From: JALZMG01 sp963739975
GTDB taxonomy: Bacteria > Actinomycetota > Acidimicrobiia > Acidimicrobiales > Ilumatobacteraceae
Direction: 5' to 3'
Assembly (NCBI GenBank): GCA_963739975.1
Contig: CAVUCK010000019.1
Span: 248,001 to 312,000 of the forward strand
DNA: 64,000 nt
Shown: positions 9,259-18,207 of the stretch, piece after piece
How the letters are laid out: each line of letters opens with the position of its first letter
Position numbering within the stretch: position 1 is the stretch's first letter
Made by a program: the position numbers and the translations under genes
The notes under the pieces: model-generated
What the model saw: only the letters and a program-made list of their open reading frames with translations
What the model was told of the DNA's origin: nothing
Database searches by the model: none

Positions 9259-9385
9259 AGTTCGCGTCACGGGCCGGGTCACCGGGCCAAAGCGGCAGTC
9301 CGCACCCGCTTCAAGAGCTCTTCGACCACCGTGATCGGCGAGCGGGCGAACTCACGAACCGTGCTCTTGTGCTCTTCGTCAGATC

Positions 9386-9407
9386 TTTGGTTGGACGTCC
9401 AACCAAA
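9386..9407. promoter_or_regulatory. 22-bp perfect palindrome in a convergent intergenic region
   Basis: The sequence TTTGGTTGGACG and its exact reverse complement share a centre at GACGTC. It lies 19 bp beyond the stop of the metallo-beta-lactamase-fold gene, between it and ilvC, so it is placed as a bidirectional terminator; a dimeric repressor site is the alternative. The remainder of 9259-9426 has no gene; a smaller palindrome AAGAGCTCTT is at about 9312. Confidence 0.45.
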
Positions 9408-9426
9408 AGTCTGACCAAGAGGAAAA

Positions 9427-10170
9427 TCAGGCGGCGGCGGTGATCATCTCGTCGTAGGCGGTGGCGAGGTCGCGCAGGGCTTGGCCGCCGTCGCCGGTGA
9501 ACGACGCGCCGTGCATGACGGCGAGGGTGGTCGGCTGGAGGTCGGCGAGCATCCGCAGCGTGGCGCCGGTGTTCGGGGCCAGTGACGAGGCGTGGAACAG
9601 CTGCTCGGCGACGACGGCCGGCTCGACGATGTCGCCGGTCGTCACCGCAGCGGGTCGCCCGAACTGGCTGAACAGGTCGCCGCACAGCAACGTTCCTGTC
9701 GTCTCCTCGAACAGCACCTGGGCCTCCCACCCGTGGGGCACGTGGGGCGTCGAGATCTGGCGCACCCGCTTGCCGCCGAGGTCGATCACCTCGCCCTCGG
9801 CCAATGCTCGTGGCGGGCGGTCGCAGAGATCGTTGAGCGACACGTCGCATCCCAGCGCCCCGTGGGCAACCTCGCTCTGCGGCGCCGCCGCCAGCCACAT
9901 GTTCATCGCCCCGCACTCGTCGGCCTCGACGTGGCCGAACGTGATCCACCGCAACGACTCGACCGGGACGACCTTGGCGACGGCCTCGGCGACGAGCGGG
10001 AACAGCCCGCGCATGCCGGTGTGGAACAGCAGCGGCTCCTCGCCGGTGAGCAGGAACTGGTTGAACGTGAAGCCGTCCGGCGTCACCTCCGGGACCCAGG
10101 TCGACAGGCGGTAGATCCCGTCGGCGATCTCGTCGACGTCGGTGGTTGGCATGGCGTGCATCGGCTCCAT
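9427..10170 (-). CDS. MBL-fold metallohydrolase of the diiron (ODP-like) type
   Basis: A metallo-beta-lactamase-fold protein, about 247 residues. The metal motif reads GHVEADECGAMN, that is H-x-E-x-D-E, like the oxygen/NO-binding diiron proteins (FprA/ODP group) and unlike the HxHxDH of classical hydrolases. Later ligands plausibly sit in STPHVPHGWEAQVLFEE, LLCGDLFSQFG and LAVMHGASF. The ATG at 10170 is preceded by GGGAG, but starts at 10161 and 10152 are also possible. It begins 14 bp after the TPR regulator gene on the same strand, probably in one operon. Sensor or oxidoreductase roles are inference. Confidence 0.8.
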   Translation of the reverse strand: MEPMHAMPTTDVDEIADGIYRLSTWVPEVTPDGFTFNQFLLTGEEPLLFHTGMRGLFPLVAEAVAKVVPVESLRWITFGHVEADECGAMNMWLAAAPQSEVAHGALGCDVSLNDLCDRPPRALAEGEVIDLGGKRVRQISTPHVPHGWEAQVLFEETTGTLLCGDLFSQFGRPAAVTTGDIVEPAVVAEQLFHASSLAPNTGATLRMLADLQPTTLAVMHGASFTGDGGQALRDLATAYDEMITAAA

Positions 10171-10184
10171 GCTCCCATTGGCGT

Positions 10185-12189
10185 TCAATTGATGCGAGAA
10201 GTGTTCACCCCGCGCTGAACGATCCACCGGATCCCGGCGCCCTCGTCCGGGAGGTACACGCAGTACGTCCCGGTGCGCACCCCACGATCGAGCACCGCAC
10301 CGGCCGGCGGGACGGTTTCGACGAGCCTGGCGATCGCCGACCGCAGCGCCCGGGTGACGTTCAGTCGGGAGCGTTCGGCGGCCGACCCGGCGCGCCGGGC
10401 CCGGCCCCCGACGCCGAACGCCTGGGCCAACTGACGGACGAGCTCGTCGAGCTCGGCCTGCCGAGCCTCGGCAGTGTCGAGCGCTTCGGCCTCCAGCGCA
10501 TCGGCGACGTCGGCGCGCAGCTCCTCGATCCGTCGGCGGTAGGCCGCGCGCGCCGCGCTGTCGAGCAGCGGCCCGGCGTCGCCGAGGGCTCGGCGATCGA
10601 CCCCTGGCTGGACGCCCTCGATGCGGTCGACGAGATCGAGAGCGTGACGTTCGCGACCGGGTTCGGCGATCAGCTCGGCCAGATAGCGCAGACCCTTGGT
10701 GTCGGCGAGTCGGGAGCTGGTCCCGTCGAACGTCGCGGTCCAGCACGTTCCGTCCGTGCGCAACGTCGCCACGGCCGCCGGACGCTCGGGCGGGTCCCCG
10801 GCCAGCCGGGCCAACAGCTCGACATCGTCGGGCGCGAGGACGACGTCGAGGCCGGCCAGCGCGGCGCGGGCGGCGATCGCGTCTGCGGCGGCGCCGGCCC
10901 GGTCGCCGCCCGTCGACCGGTGACGAGCCAGGTCGACCAGCAGTGCGACGCGCAGCCACGGGAGCCGGCTGGCGTCGAGCGCATCAACCGTCTGCTCCAG
11001 CACCACGATGGCTTCGTCCCGGCGACCGCCGGCCGCCAGAGCCCGGGCTTGCGCCGCGGCTGCCCTACCGGAGAGCGACGCAACGGCGAGCTCGCCGACG
11101 CGGGTCGCCAGCTCGGCGCACGCCACACCTGCCGCGTCGACGTCGCCAGCGGCGAGTCTCGACGTCGACGATCGTCGTCAGCAGCTCCACGGCCCGCAGT
11201 TGGTCGCTGCCGACGGCGCGCAGGCCGCGGCGGGCGACTGCCCGCGCCAGATCGTGGTCGCCGCGCGCCAAGTGCAGGCGCGCCGCCGGAAGCAGCGCCT
11301 GAATGGACTGGTCCTTGCCGACGAGGAGCTGTTCGGCATCAACGTTGCGGCCCTGGCGGATCCGCAAGTCGGCGAGGGCGATGTCGGGATGCCAGCTGGA
11401 CGAGCCGGTGACCGCCTCGAAGTGCTGGCGGGCGCGCTGCAGGACCTGCTCGGCGTCGGTCCAGCGTCCCAACTCCATGAGCAGCGTGGCATGGACGCTG
11501 TCGCAGTGGCCGGACAGGAACGCCGGTGCCGGTCCTGTGGCGCCGATCAGCCCGTTGCGGCGCAGCGTGTCGGCCCAGGCGTCGGCCCGGTCGAAGTCGG
11601 CGGCGTGGTAGCAGGCGGTGAAGAACGAGCACACCGACCGGGCGGCGTTGCCCAGATCGTCTGCGGGTCCGCAGGCCAGCGCCATGGCCTCGTCGAGCAG
11701 CGCCATCCCCTCCGTCACACGGCCCAGCTGCACGCGGGCCAGCCCGGCGTCGGCCAGCGCCTTGGTCTCCAGGTTGACGTCGCCGAAGCGTCGGGCCCGC
11801 TCGAGGGCCAGCTCGGCGGCGGCCAGCAGCTCGGCCGGATCGTCGACGTCGCAGCCCATCGCCGCGATCGCCACCCAACCCTGTTCGACGCACGGCTCCT
11901 CGTCGGCGAGCAGTCGTCTCGCCCGGGTGTACCACGCCCGGCCGGCGGTCATGTTGCCGAGCACGTAGGTGTAGGCGCTCCCCAGTCGCACGCACGTCAT
12001 GGCCGCTCGGCGCGGCTGACCGGCGGCGGTGAACCCGCGCAGCGCCGTCGAGAGCTGCACGATCACCTGTTCGCCGTCGAAGCGGGCCCACGCCTCATCG
12101 GCCCGTTGGAGCGCCCGCTCCGCGTTGATGATCGTTCGCTCGCGTGGCTTCGCCGTTGGCTCGGTGCTTTGCCTGGGACGCTCGCTCAC
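10185..12189 (-). pseudogene. TPR-type regulatory protein, split by one frameshift
   Basis: Helical repeat protein in two frames. The 5' part, from GTG at 12189, encodes TPR-like helices (RALQRADEAWARFDGEQ, LERARRFGDVNLETKALADAG). Near 11160 the frame changes and continues as RLAAGDVDAAGVACAELATR to a C-terminal region with WTATFDGTSSRLADTKGLRY followed by LAELIAEPGRERHALDLV, a module often found at the end of large LuxR/AfsR-like regulators. No N-terminal ATPase or HTH is visible. Total length is 3n+1, consistent with a single extra base, so it could be an assembly error. The first 20 codons are themselves a copy of the 68-bp repeat array upstream. Confidence 0.65.
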
Positions 12190-12325
12190 GACAGGACGAT
12201 CGTTCGCTCGCTTGGCGCTGCCGTTGGCTCGGTGCTTTGCCTGGGACGCTCGCTCACGACAGGACGATCGTTCGCTCGCTTGGCGCTGCCGTTGGCTCGG
12301 TGCTTTGCCTGGGACGCTCGCTCAC
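12186..12325 (-). repeat. Two tandem junction mini-ORFs (68-bp period)
   Basis: Two identical 72-nt ORFs, 12254-12325 and 12186-12257, each starting at a GTG in a GTGA overlap; the second ends in the GTGA that starts the TPR gene at 12189. The peptide begins VSERPRQSTEPTAAPSER. A third copy, slightly diverged, forms the 5' end of the TPR gene itself. The 68-bp period is 3n+2, so every unit reproduces the stop/start overlap. The 50 bp between this array and the deacetylase stop holds nothing else. Confidence 0.8.
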
Positions 12326-12375
12326 GACAGGACGCCCCCCACGGACCTCAGCTTCGCGCCAACTCCCCCGATCGC

Positions 12376-13077
12376 TCAGCAATCAAGGGATCGGAAGCTG
12401 AAGCGCCCGCCGTTGGCCGACAGCCACTGGTCGACCGCCTGCACGGTTGCCGATTGGTTCCCGCCGCCGTCGTGCAGGACGATGATCGACCCGTCCTGGG
12501 CCTTGTCGAGCTGCCGCTTGATGGAGGACACGGTCGCCGAATCGCTCCAATCGAGCGTGTCGATGGACCACATCACCGTCCTCATGCCGAGCGACGAGAT
12601 GATCGAGCGGACCCTCGACGAGATGCTGCCGCCCGGTGGGCGCACGCAGTCCGAGCCGCGCCCCGTTGCAGCGGTGATGACGTCGTCGGTACGCAGGAGC
12701 TGATCGCGCACGCCGCTGTCGGACAGGGACGTGAGATCGGGGTGACTCCAGGTGTGGTTGCCGATCTCGTGGCCGCGTTGCCTGATCGCCGCAGTCGTCG
12801 ATCGTCGGCCGTCGACGGAGCTCCCGATGACGAAGAACGTCGCCTTGGCACCGTGGCGACCCAGCACGTCGAGGACGGCGTTCGTGTAGCTCGACGGTCC
12901 GTCGTCGAACGTGAGGTACACGACGCCTCCGCCCCCGCCCGACGGGGCGCAGTCGCTCGGGCCGCACGGCCCGACCATGATCAGCGCCGACGAGAGCGCC
13001 ACGGCTCGGGTGGCGCGTCCAGGGGAACCGCGGATCGCCCGGATCAGCCGTTGCACGACCGTCGTCTGCGTGACCAT
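12376..13077 (-). CDS. Polysaccharide deacetylase (NodB/CE4 family), secreted
   Basis: A metal-dependent deacetylase acting on N-acetylated glycans, probably peptidoglycan or a chitin-like polymer, outside the cell. It has 233 residues with an N-terminal hydrophobic signal/anchor (ALSSALIMVG). The CE4 motifs are in order: TFDDGP (catalytic Asp and metal Asp), HTWSHPDL (metal His pair), RPPGGS, DTLDWSD, and IVLHDG (catalytic His). The ATG at 13077 has a good ribosome binding site (GGAGGGAGGG). It ends upstream of the tandem mini-ORFs and may be co-transcribed with the TPR gene. Confidence 0.9.
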   Translation of the reverse strand: MVTQTTVVQRLIRAIRGSPGRATRAVALSSALIMVGPCGPSDCAPSGGGGGVVYLTFDDGPSSYTNAVLDVLGRHGAKATFFVIGSSVDGRRSTTAAIRQRGHEIGNHTWSHPDLTSLSDSGVRDQLLRTDDVITAATGRGSDCVRPPGGSISSRVRSIISSLGMRTVMWSIDTLDWSDSATVSSIKRQLDKAQDGSIIVLHDGGGNQSATVQAVDQWLSANGGRFSFRSLDC

Positions 13078-13234
13078 CTGCCAGCCCTCCCTCCGACCTG
13101 GCCCGCCGGCACCCAGCGTGGACCACGTACCGACGCGGCGCCAGGCCCCGGGCCGAGCTGGAACACGACCGCAACCTTCCGTCGGATAAAGGCGACCAGA
13201 ACAGTCAGGATTGCGTCGAGTAGCCTCCGCCCGC

Positions 13235-14548
13235 ATGAGCGAGCAATGGGGTTTCGAGACGCGCCAGGTCCACGTCGGGGGAGAGCCGGATCCGGCCACC
13301 GGGGCCCGCGCCATGCCGATCTACCAGACGACGAGCTACCAGTTCCGCGACACCGAGCACGCCGCCAACCTCTTCGCCCTCGCCGAGGTCGGCAACGTCT
13401 ACACCCGCATCATGAACCCGACGCAGGCCGCGTTGGAGGCGCGGATCAACTCGTTGGAGGGCGGCTGCACCACCGCCATCGGGATCCCCGGCACGCTCGC
13501 CGTCGCCTCCGGCCAGGCCGCCGAGACCCTCGCCATCCTGACGTTGGCCGAGGCCGGCAGCCACCTCGTCTCGTCGTCGTCCCTGTACGGCGGCACCTAC
13601 AACCTCTTCCACTACACGCTGCCCAAGCTCGGCATCGAGGTCACGTTCATCGATGACCCCGACGACCTGGACCAGTGGCGGGCGGCGGTCAAGGACAACA
13701 CGAAGGCGTTCTTCGGCGAGTCGATGCCCAACCCGAAGAACGACGTCTTCGACATCGAAGGGGTCTCGGGCGTGGCCCACGACGCCGGTCTGCCGCTGAT
13801 CATCGACAACACGGTCCCCAGCCCGTTCCTCATCCGTCCCCTCGAGTGGGGCGCCGACATCGTCGTGCACAGCCTGACCAAGTTCCTCGGCGGTCACGGC
13901 AACTCGATCGGCGGCGCCATCACCGACGGCGGCAGCTTCGACTTCGCCGCATCGGGCCGCTTCCCCGGCTTCACCGAACCCGATCCGAGCTACCACGGCC
14001 TGGCGTACTGGCCGGCGCTTGGCGCCGGTTCCTTCATCCTCAAGGCGCGTGTGCAGCTGCTGCGCGACATCGGCTTCGCCATCTCGCCGTTCAACGCCTT
14101 CCTCATCCTGCAGGGCATCGAGACGTTGAGCCTGCGGATGGAGCGCCACTTCGAGAACGCCCAGAAGGTCGCCCAGTACCTGACCGGTCAGGGCCAGGTG
14201 CTGTCGATCAACTTCGCCGGCCTTCCCGACAGCCGGTGGCACGAGCGGGCCAAGCGCCTTGGCGGCGGCAAGGGCTACGGCTCGATCATCGCCTTCGAGA
14301 TCGAAGGCGGGCTGGAGGCCGGCAAGCGCTTCGTCGAGGCGCTGGAGCTGCACAGCCACGTCGCCAACATCGGCGACGTGCGCAGCCTGGTGATCCACCC
14401 GGCCAGCACGACGCACAGCCAACTGACGCCCGAAGAGCAGCTGGCGTCCGACGTCCACCCCGGACTGGTCCGCTTGAGCGTCGGCATCGAGACGATCGAC
14501 GACATCCTCGCCGACCTCGAGAAGGGCTTCGCGGCAGCCAAGGCGTAA
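13235..14548 (+). CDS. metY: O-acetylhomoserine (thiol)-lyase
   Basis: PLP enzyme of the Cys/Met metabolism family that makes homocysteine from O-acetylhomoserine and sulfide. It has 437 residues from ATG 13235. Landmarks: RQVHVGGEPDPATGARAMPI with YQTTSYQFRDTEHA, YTRIMNPTQAALEARI, SSSLYGGTYNLFHYTLPKLG, the PLP Asp in IIDNTVPSPFLIRPLEWGAD, the PLP Lys in VVHSLTKFLGGHG, and IHPASTTHSQLTPEEQ. Length and the long FPGFTEPDPSYHGL insert fit MetY better than MetB. Just after the stop, a 15-bp stretch of the 3' end (GCAGCCAAGGC) is repeated. Confidence 0.93.
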   Translation: MSEQWGFETRQVHVGGEPDPATGARAMPIYQTTSYQFRDTEHAANLFALAEVGNVYTRIMNPTQAALEARINSLEGGCTTAIGIPGTLAVASGQAAETLAILTLAEAGSHLVSSSSLYGGTYNLFHYTLPKLGIEVTFIDDPDDLDQWRAAVKDNTKAFFGESMPNPKNDVFDIEGVSGVAHDAGLPLIIDNTVPSPFLIRPLEWGADIVVHSLTKFLGGHGNSIGGAITDGGSFDFAASGRFPGFTEPDPSYHGLAYWPALGAGSFILKARVQLLRDIGFAISPFNAFLILQGIETLSLRMERHFENAQKVAQYLTGQGQVLSINFAGLPDSRWHERAKRLGGGKGYGSIIAFEIEGGLEAGKRFVEALELHSHVANIGDVRSLVIHPASTTHSQLTPEEQLASDVHPGLVRLSVGIETIDDILADLEKGFAAAKA

Positions 14549-14605
14549 CCCGAGCAGGGCGCCGCAGCCAAGGCCTGACGCCCGACCGACTACCGTCGCC
14601 CGGCG

Positions 14606-15391
14606 GTGGCCGGCGAGGGACAGGACGACGTCGGTCGCGCCGGCGACGCGATCGTGCGCTTCGATGAATCGGCGTTGCGGCAGTGGCCGTTGGTCGTGCG
14701 GGCGACGGTCGAACTCGTCGGCACGTTCCTGCTCACCCTCGTCGCCGCCGGTCCCGGTGTCATCAACGGCTACGTCGGCAGCACGGCGATCGGCCAAGCC
14801 GCCGCCGTGATCGCCCCCGGAGCGCTGGTGATGGCGTTCATCTACGCCTGGGGACCGCTGTCTGGGTTCCACGTCAACCCGGCCGTGACGCTGGCCTTCG
14901 CCGGCCGGGGCGTCTTCCGGCGGGCGTGGGTCCTGCCGTACCTCGCCGCCCAGCTCGCCGGCTGCCTGCTCGCCGGGGCCTTCCTCCAGGGCATGTTCGG
15001 CGACGTCGCCCTCGGCGGGACGTTCCCGGACCCGCGCGCCGGTGACGTCAGGGCCTTCGTCATGGAGATCGTGCTGACGGCGATCCTCGTGTCCGTCATC
15101 CTCAACACGGCGACCGGGTACCGCAGCATCGGTCACAACGCGGCGCTGGCCGTCGGCGCCACCATCGCCCTGCTCGGCCTGTTCGCCAGCCCGATCAGCG
15201 GGGCGTCGATGAACCCGGCCCGATCGCTCGGCCCGGCGATCGTCGGTGCCGAGCCCCAGGCGTGGTGGGCGTACGTGGCCGGTCCGTTGATCGGTGCGGC
15301 GATCGCCGTCGTCCTGATGGGAGCCCTGCGGGGTCGACCGAGCCGCCAGGAGCGCGCCGCCGCCGAAGGCCCGGCGCTTCCGGATACATGA
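14606..15391 (+). CDS. MIP-family channel (aquaporin-like)
   Basis: Membrane channel for water or small solutes with 261 residues and six predicted transmembrane helices. Both pore signatures are present: HVNPAVTLAF in the first half and SMNPARSLGP in the second. The spacing is that of the aquaporin rather than the longer glycerol-facilitator type; selectivity cannot be read safely. The GTG start at 14606 is 57 bp after metY. The stop forms ATGA with a repeat mini-ORF that leads into the DUF2252 gene. Confidence 0.88.
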   Translation: MAGEGQDDVGRAGDAIVRFDESALRQWPLVVRATVELVGTFLLTLVAAGPGVINGYVGSTAIGQAAAVIAPGALVMAFIYAWGPLSGFHVNPAVTLAFAGRGVFRRAWVLPYLAAQLAGCLLAGAFLQGMFGDVALGGTFPDPRAGDVRAFVMEIVLTAILVSVILNTATGYRSIGHNAALAVGATIALLGLFASPISGASMNPARSLGPAIVGAEPQAWWAYVAGPLIGAAIAVVLMGALRGRPSRQERAAAEGPALPDT

Positions 15392-15501
15392 GCGAGCGAG
15401 TCTTCGAGCGAGCGAACGATCGACACGGTCTTTTCGCTCATGGCCGAGCGCCTGCTGCGCGCTGGGCCGGCGTCACCGACCACTGCACGGTTCTTACATG
15501 A
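15388..15501 (+). repeat. Junction mini-ORF repeat between MIP and DUF2252 genes
   Basis: A 114-nt ORF starting in the MIP stop (ATGA at 15388) and stopping in the DUF2252 start (ATGA at 15498). It is the same length as the ilvB-ilvN copy and aligns with it without gaps. The peptide starts MSERVFERANDRHGLFAHGR and ends GVTDHCTVLT. Conserved positions between the two: MS-RVFERAN--HGLF-HGR, then GVT-H--V. There is no separate ribosome binding site. Confidence 0.85.
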
Positions 15502-16877
15502 GCGGGTCGGACGCCGCCGACCTTCGCCGCCGGCGCCAACCGTGGTCGCGGCGCCGCGCCGCCGGGCAGGCCCTGCGCCGCACCACGCCGCGCTCGAGCC
15601 ACGCGGTCTGGACGCCCCCTGCCGATCGTGTCGACCCCGTGACCCAACTCGAGCGCGCCGACCGCCGTCGGGCGCCGGACCTCGTCGCCGTCCGGGTCGC
15701 CCGCATGGCGGCGTCCCCGTTCAGCTACTTCCGCGGCGCCGCGGACATGATGGCCCGCGATCTGCTGGCCACGCCCAGGACCGGCGTGCGTACGCAGATC
15801 TGCGGCGACGCCCACTGCATGAACTTCGGCTTCTACGGGGCGCCGAGCGGCGTCGTCGTGTTCGACGTCAACGACTTCGACGAGACGGCTGCCGGGCCGT
15901 GGGAGTGGGACCTCAAGCGGCTGGCCGCCAGCTTGGTGCTCGCCGGGCGATCGAACGGCGTCGGGCGGGACGGCTGCCGCGACGCCGTTCGGCGGGCGAT
16001 CGCTGACTACCGCGGGGTCGTCGACCGCACGGAGAAGATCGGCGTCCAGGATCTCTGGCGCGTCGTGGTCGACCAGCACTCGCCACTCGTGAACCAGGTC
16101 GGCCACGACGACCCGGTGTTCCGCCGTGGCTTCGTCGTCGCCCTGCGCCACCAGGATCGGTCCACGCTGCCGCGGTTGACGGAGGTGCATGGCGGGCACC
16201 GCCGATTCGCCGTGCGCCCGCCACTGCTCGTGCGCCTCGACGCGGCGCGGCGCCAGCAGGTGATCGAAGCGCTCGAGCGCTACGTGGGCACGACGCTCGT
16301 CGATGCCCGCACGATGCTCGGCGGGTACCACGTCGTCGACGTCGCCCGGAAGGTGGTCGGTGTCGGCAGCGTCGGGACGGACGACCTGGTCGCGCTCCTC
16401 GAGGGCGAGGGCGGCCACGATCCGCTGTTCATCCAGCTCAAGGAGGCCGTGCCGTCGGACTCCCGGGTGGCGCTCGGTGACCCGGCACCGGCTCACGAGG
16501 GTGAGCGCATCGTGCGCGGCCAGCGGCTGATGCAGGCGGTGAGCGACCGCCTGCTCGGGTGGACGTCGATCGGGGCCGTGCCGTACTACGTGCGGCGGCT
16601 GAAGGATCTCAAGGCGGCGATGCCGCTCGGCTCGCTCGTCGGCAGCACCCTGGACGACTACGGCTCGATGTGCGCGGCCATCCTGGCGATGAGCCACGCC
16701 CGCAACGGCGACCCCGCGTTGATCGCCGGCTACTGCGGCCGCGGTCGCCGGCTCGACGACGCCGTCGCCGAGTTCGCGCTGGCGTACGCCGACCAGGTCG
16801 AGCGCGACCATGCTGAGATCGTCGCCGCCGTGCGCTCCGGCCGCCTTCCCGCCGCTGATTCGGAGGACGATTCATGA
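15498..16877 (+). CDS. DUF2252 family protein
   Basis: A 459-residue protein of the uncharacterised DUF2252 family, whose members resemble the kinase/aminoglycoside-phosphotransferase fold. Signature segments are PFSYFRGAADMMARDL, QICGDAHCMNFGFYG, VVFDVNDFDETAAGPWEWDL (candidate nucleotide/metal Asp residues), and the C-terminal YYVRRLKDLKAA with SHARNGDPALIAGYCGRG. The biochemical role is unknown. Its stop overlaps the APC permease start (ATGA at 16874), suggesting a coupled role with the transporter, but this is only context. Confidence 0.88.
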   Translation: MSGSDAADLRRRRQPWSRRRAAGQALRRTTPRSSHAVWTPPADRVDPVTQLERADRRRAPDLVAVRVARMAASPFSYFRGAADMMARDLLATPRTGVRTQICGDAHCMNFGFYGAPSGVVVFDVNDFDETAAGPWEWDLKRLAASLVLAGRSNGVGRDGCRDAVRRAIADYRGVVDRTEKIGVQDLWRVVVDQHSPLVNQVGHDDPVFRRGFVVALRHQDRSTLPRLTEVHGGHRRFAVRPPLLVRLDAARRQQVIEALERYVGTTLVDARTMLGGYHVVDVARKVVGVGSVGTDDLVALLEGEGGHDPLFIQLKEAVPSDSRVALGDPAPAHEGERIVRGQRLMQAVSDRLLGWTSIGAVPYYVRRLKDLKAAMPLGSLVGSTLDDYGSMCAAILAMSHARNGDPALIAGYCGRGRRLDDAVAEFALAYADQVERDHAEIVAAVRSGRLPAADSEDDS

Positions 16878-18205
16878 CCTCGCCATCATCCGCGAAGCAC
16901 GGCCACGTCGGCCTGTTCGCCGCGGTCAGCATCGGCATCGGCGGGATGATCGGCGCCGGAATCTTCTCGATCCTCGGCGTGGTCGCCACCGTGTCGGGCA
17001 CCGCGCTGCCGGTTGCCTTCTTGATCGGCGGTGGCGTGGCGCTGCTCGCCGCCTACTCGTACGCCAAGCTCGGTGTGCGCTACCCGAGTGCCGGTGGCTC
17101 GGTGCAGTTCCTCGTCCAGGGGCTCGGTGACGGCGTCCTGACCGGCGGGTTGAACATCTTCCAGTACCTGGCCTACGTGATCTCGATCGCCCTCTACGCC
17201 GCCGGGTTCGCCGGCTATGCGATGACGTTCCTGCCCGACGGCACCGGCTCGTTCGTGTCGCGGTTGCTGGCCGCCGGGATCATCGTCGTGTTCGTCGCCA
17301 TCAACTTCCTCGGCTCGGCGGTGGTCGGCAGGGCGGAGTCGGTGATCGTGGCGATCAAGGTGCTGATCCTCGTCGGGTTCATCGTGGCCAGCATGTTCTC
17401 GGTCGACGCCGGCCGGCTGGCGCCGTCCGGGTGGCCCGGTGGTTCGGACATCCTCTTCGCTGCTGGGATCCTGTTCATCGGCTACGAAGGGTTCGGGTTG
17501 ATCACCAACGCCGCTGCCGACATGGGCAACCCGAAGCGCGAGCTGCCCCGAGCCATCTACCTCGCCGTGGCGATCGTGATCGTCATCTACGTGCTCGTGT
17601 CGATCGGTGTCATCGGCAACTTGCCGATCCCGCAGCTCGAAGCGGCCAAGGACTACGCGCTGGCCGAGGCCGCCGAGCCGTTCCTCGGGCAGTTCGGATT
17701 CAAGCTGATCGCCGTGGCCGCGCTGCTGTCCACCTCGTCGGCGGTCAACGCCACGCTGTTCGGGGCGTCCAAGGTGTCGTACCAGATCGCCCGTGACGGG
17801 CAGCTGCCGAAGACGTTCACGCGGGCGATCTGGAACCGCCACGTCGAGGGTCTGTTCATCACCGGCGGGCTGGCCATCGTGTTCGTGATGGCGTTCGACC
17901 TCGGCCCGATCGCGATGATGGCCAGCGCGTCGTTCCTGATCGTCTACGCCTCGGTCAACGTCGCCCACCTCCGGGTGCGCGGCGAGACCGGAGCCAACGC
18001 CGCATTGGTGGTCGCCTCGATGCTGGCCTGCATCGTGATGTTCGTGCTCCTGATGATCTACGTGGTCGCCAACGCCCCGGCGGCGGCGTGGGTCGCGCTG
18101 CTGGCGACCCTCGTGCTGTCGTTCGTCATCGAGGTCGTCTACCGCCGCCGCACCGGCCGCACGTTCCAGCACCTCGAGCCCGACCCAGCGCGATCTGTGA
18201 GCTGA
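16874..18205 (+). CDS. APC-family amino acid/polyamine permease
   Basis: Integral membrane transporter with 443 residues and about 12 transmembrane helices. The first helix region carries the APC signature FAAVSIGIGGMIGAGIFSIL; GYEGFGLITNAAADMGNPKR follows in the middle (TM6 and loop), and STSSAVNATLFGASKVSYQI later. The substrate is not predictable. It is translationally coupled to the DUF2252 gene. The C-terminus abuts a GC-rich repeat shared with 26052-26131. Confidence 0.88.
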   Translation: MTSPSSAKHGHVGLFAAVSIGIGGMIGAGIFSILGVVATVSGTALPVAFLIGGGVALLAAYSYAKLGVRYPSAGGSVQFLVQGLGDGVLTGGLNIFQYLAYVISIALYAAGFAGYAMTFLPDGTGSFVSRLLAAGIIVVFVAINFLGSAVVGRAESVIVAIKVLILVGFIVASMFSVDAGRLAPSGWPGGSDILFAAGILFIGYEGFGLITNAAADMGNPKRELPRAIYLAVAIVIVIYVLVSIGVIGNLPIPQLEAAKDYALAEAAEPFLGQFGFKLIAVAALLSTSSAVNATLFGASKVSYQIARDGQLPKTFTRAIWNRHVEGLFITGGLAIVFVMAFDLGPIAMMASASFLIVYASVNVAHLRVRGETGANAALVVASMLACIVMFVLLMIYVVANAPAAAWVALLATLVLSFVIEVVYRRRTGRTFQHLEPDPARSVS

Positions 18206-18207
18206 GT

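Noticed and set aside
9232..9414. Small ORF in the ilvC/MBL gap
   Set aside because: It spans the ilvC hairpin and the 22-bp palindrome, has no ribosome binding site and no family features.
10146..13656. Very long plus-strand ORFs across the TPR gene, deacetylase and 68-bp repeats
   Set aside because: Low-complexity Arg/Gly/Ala-rich shadow translation; the minus-strand genes have recognisable domains.
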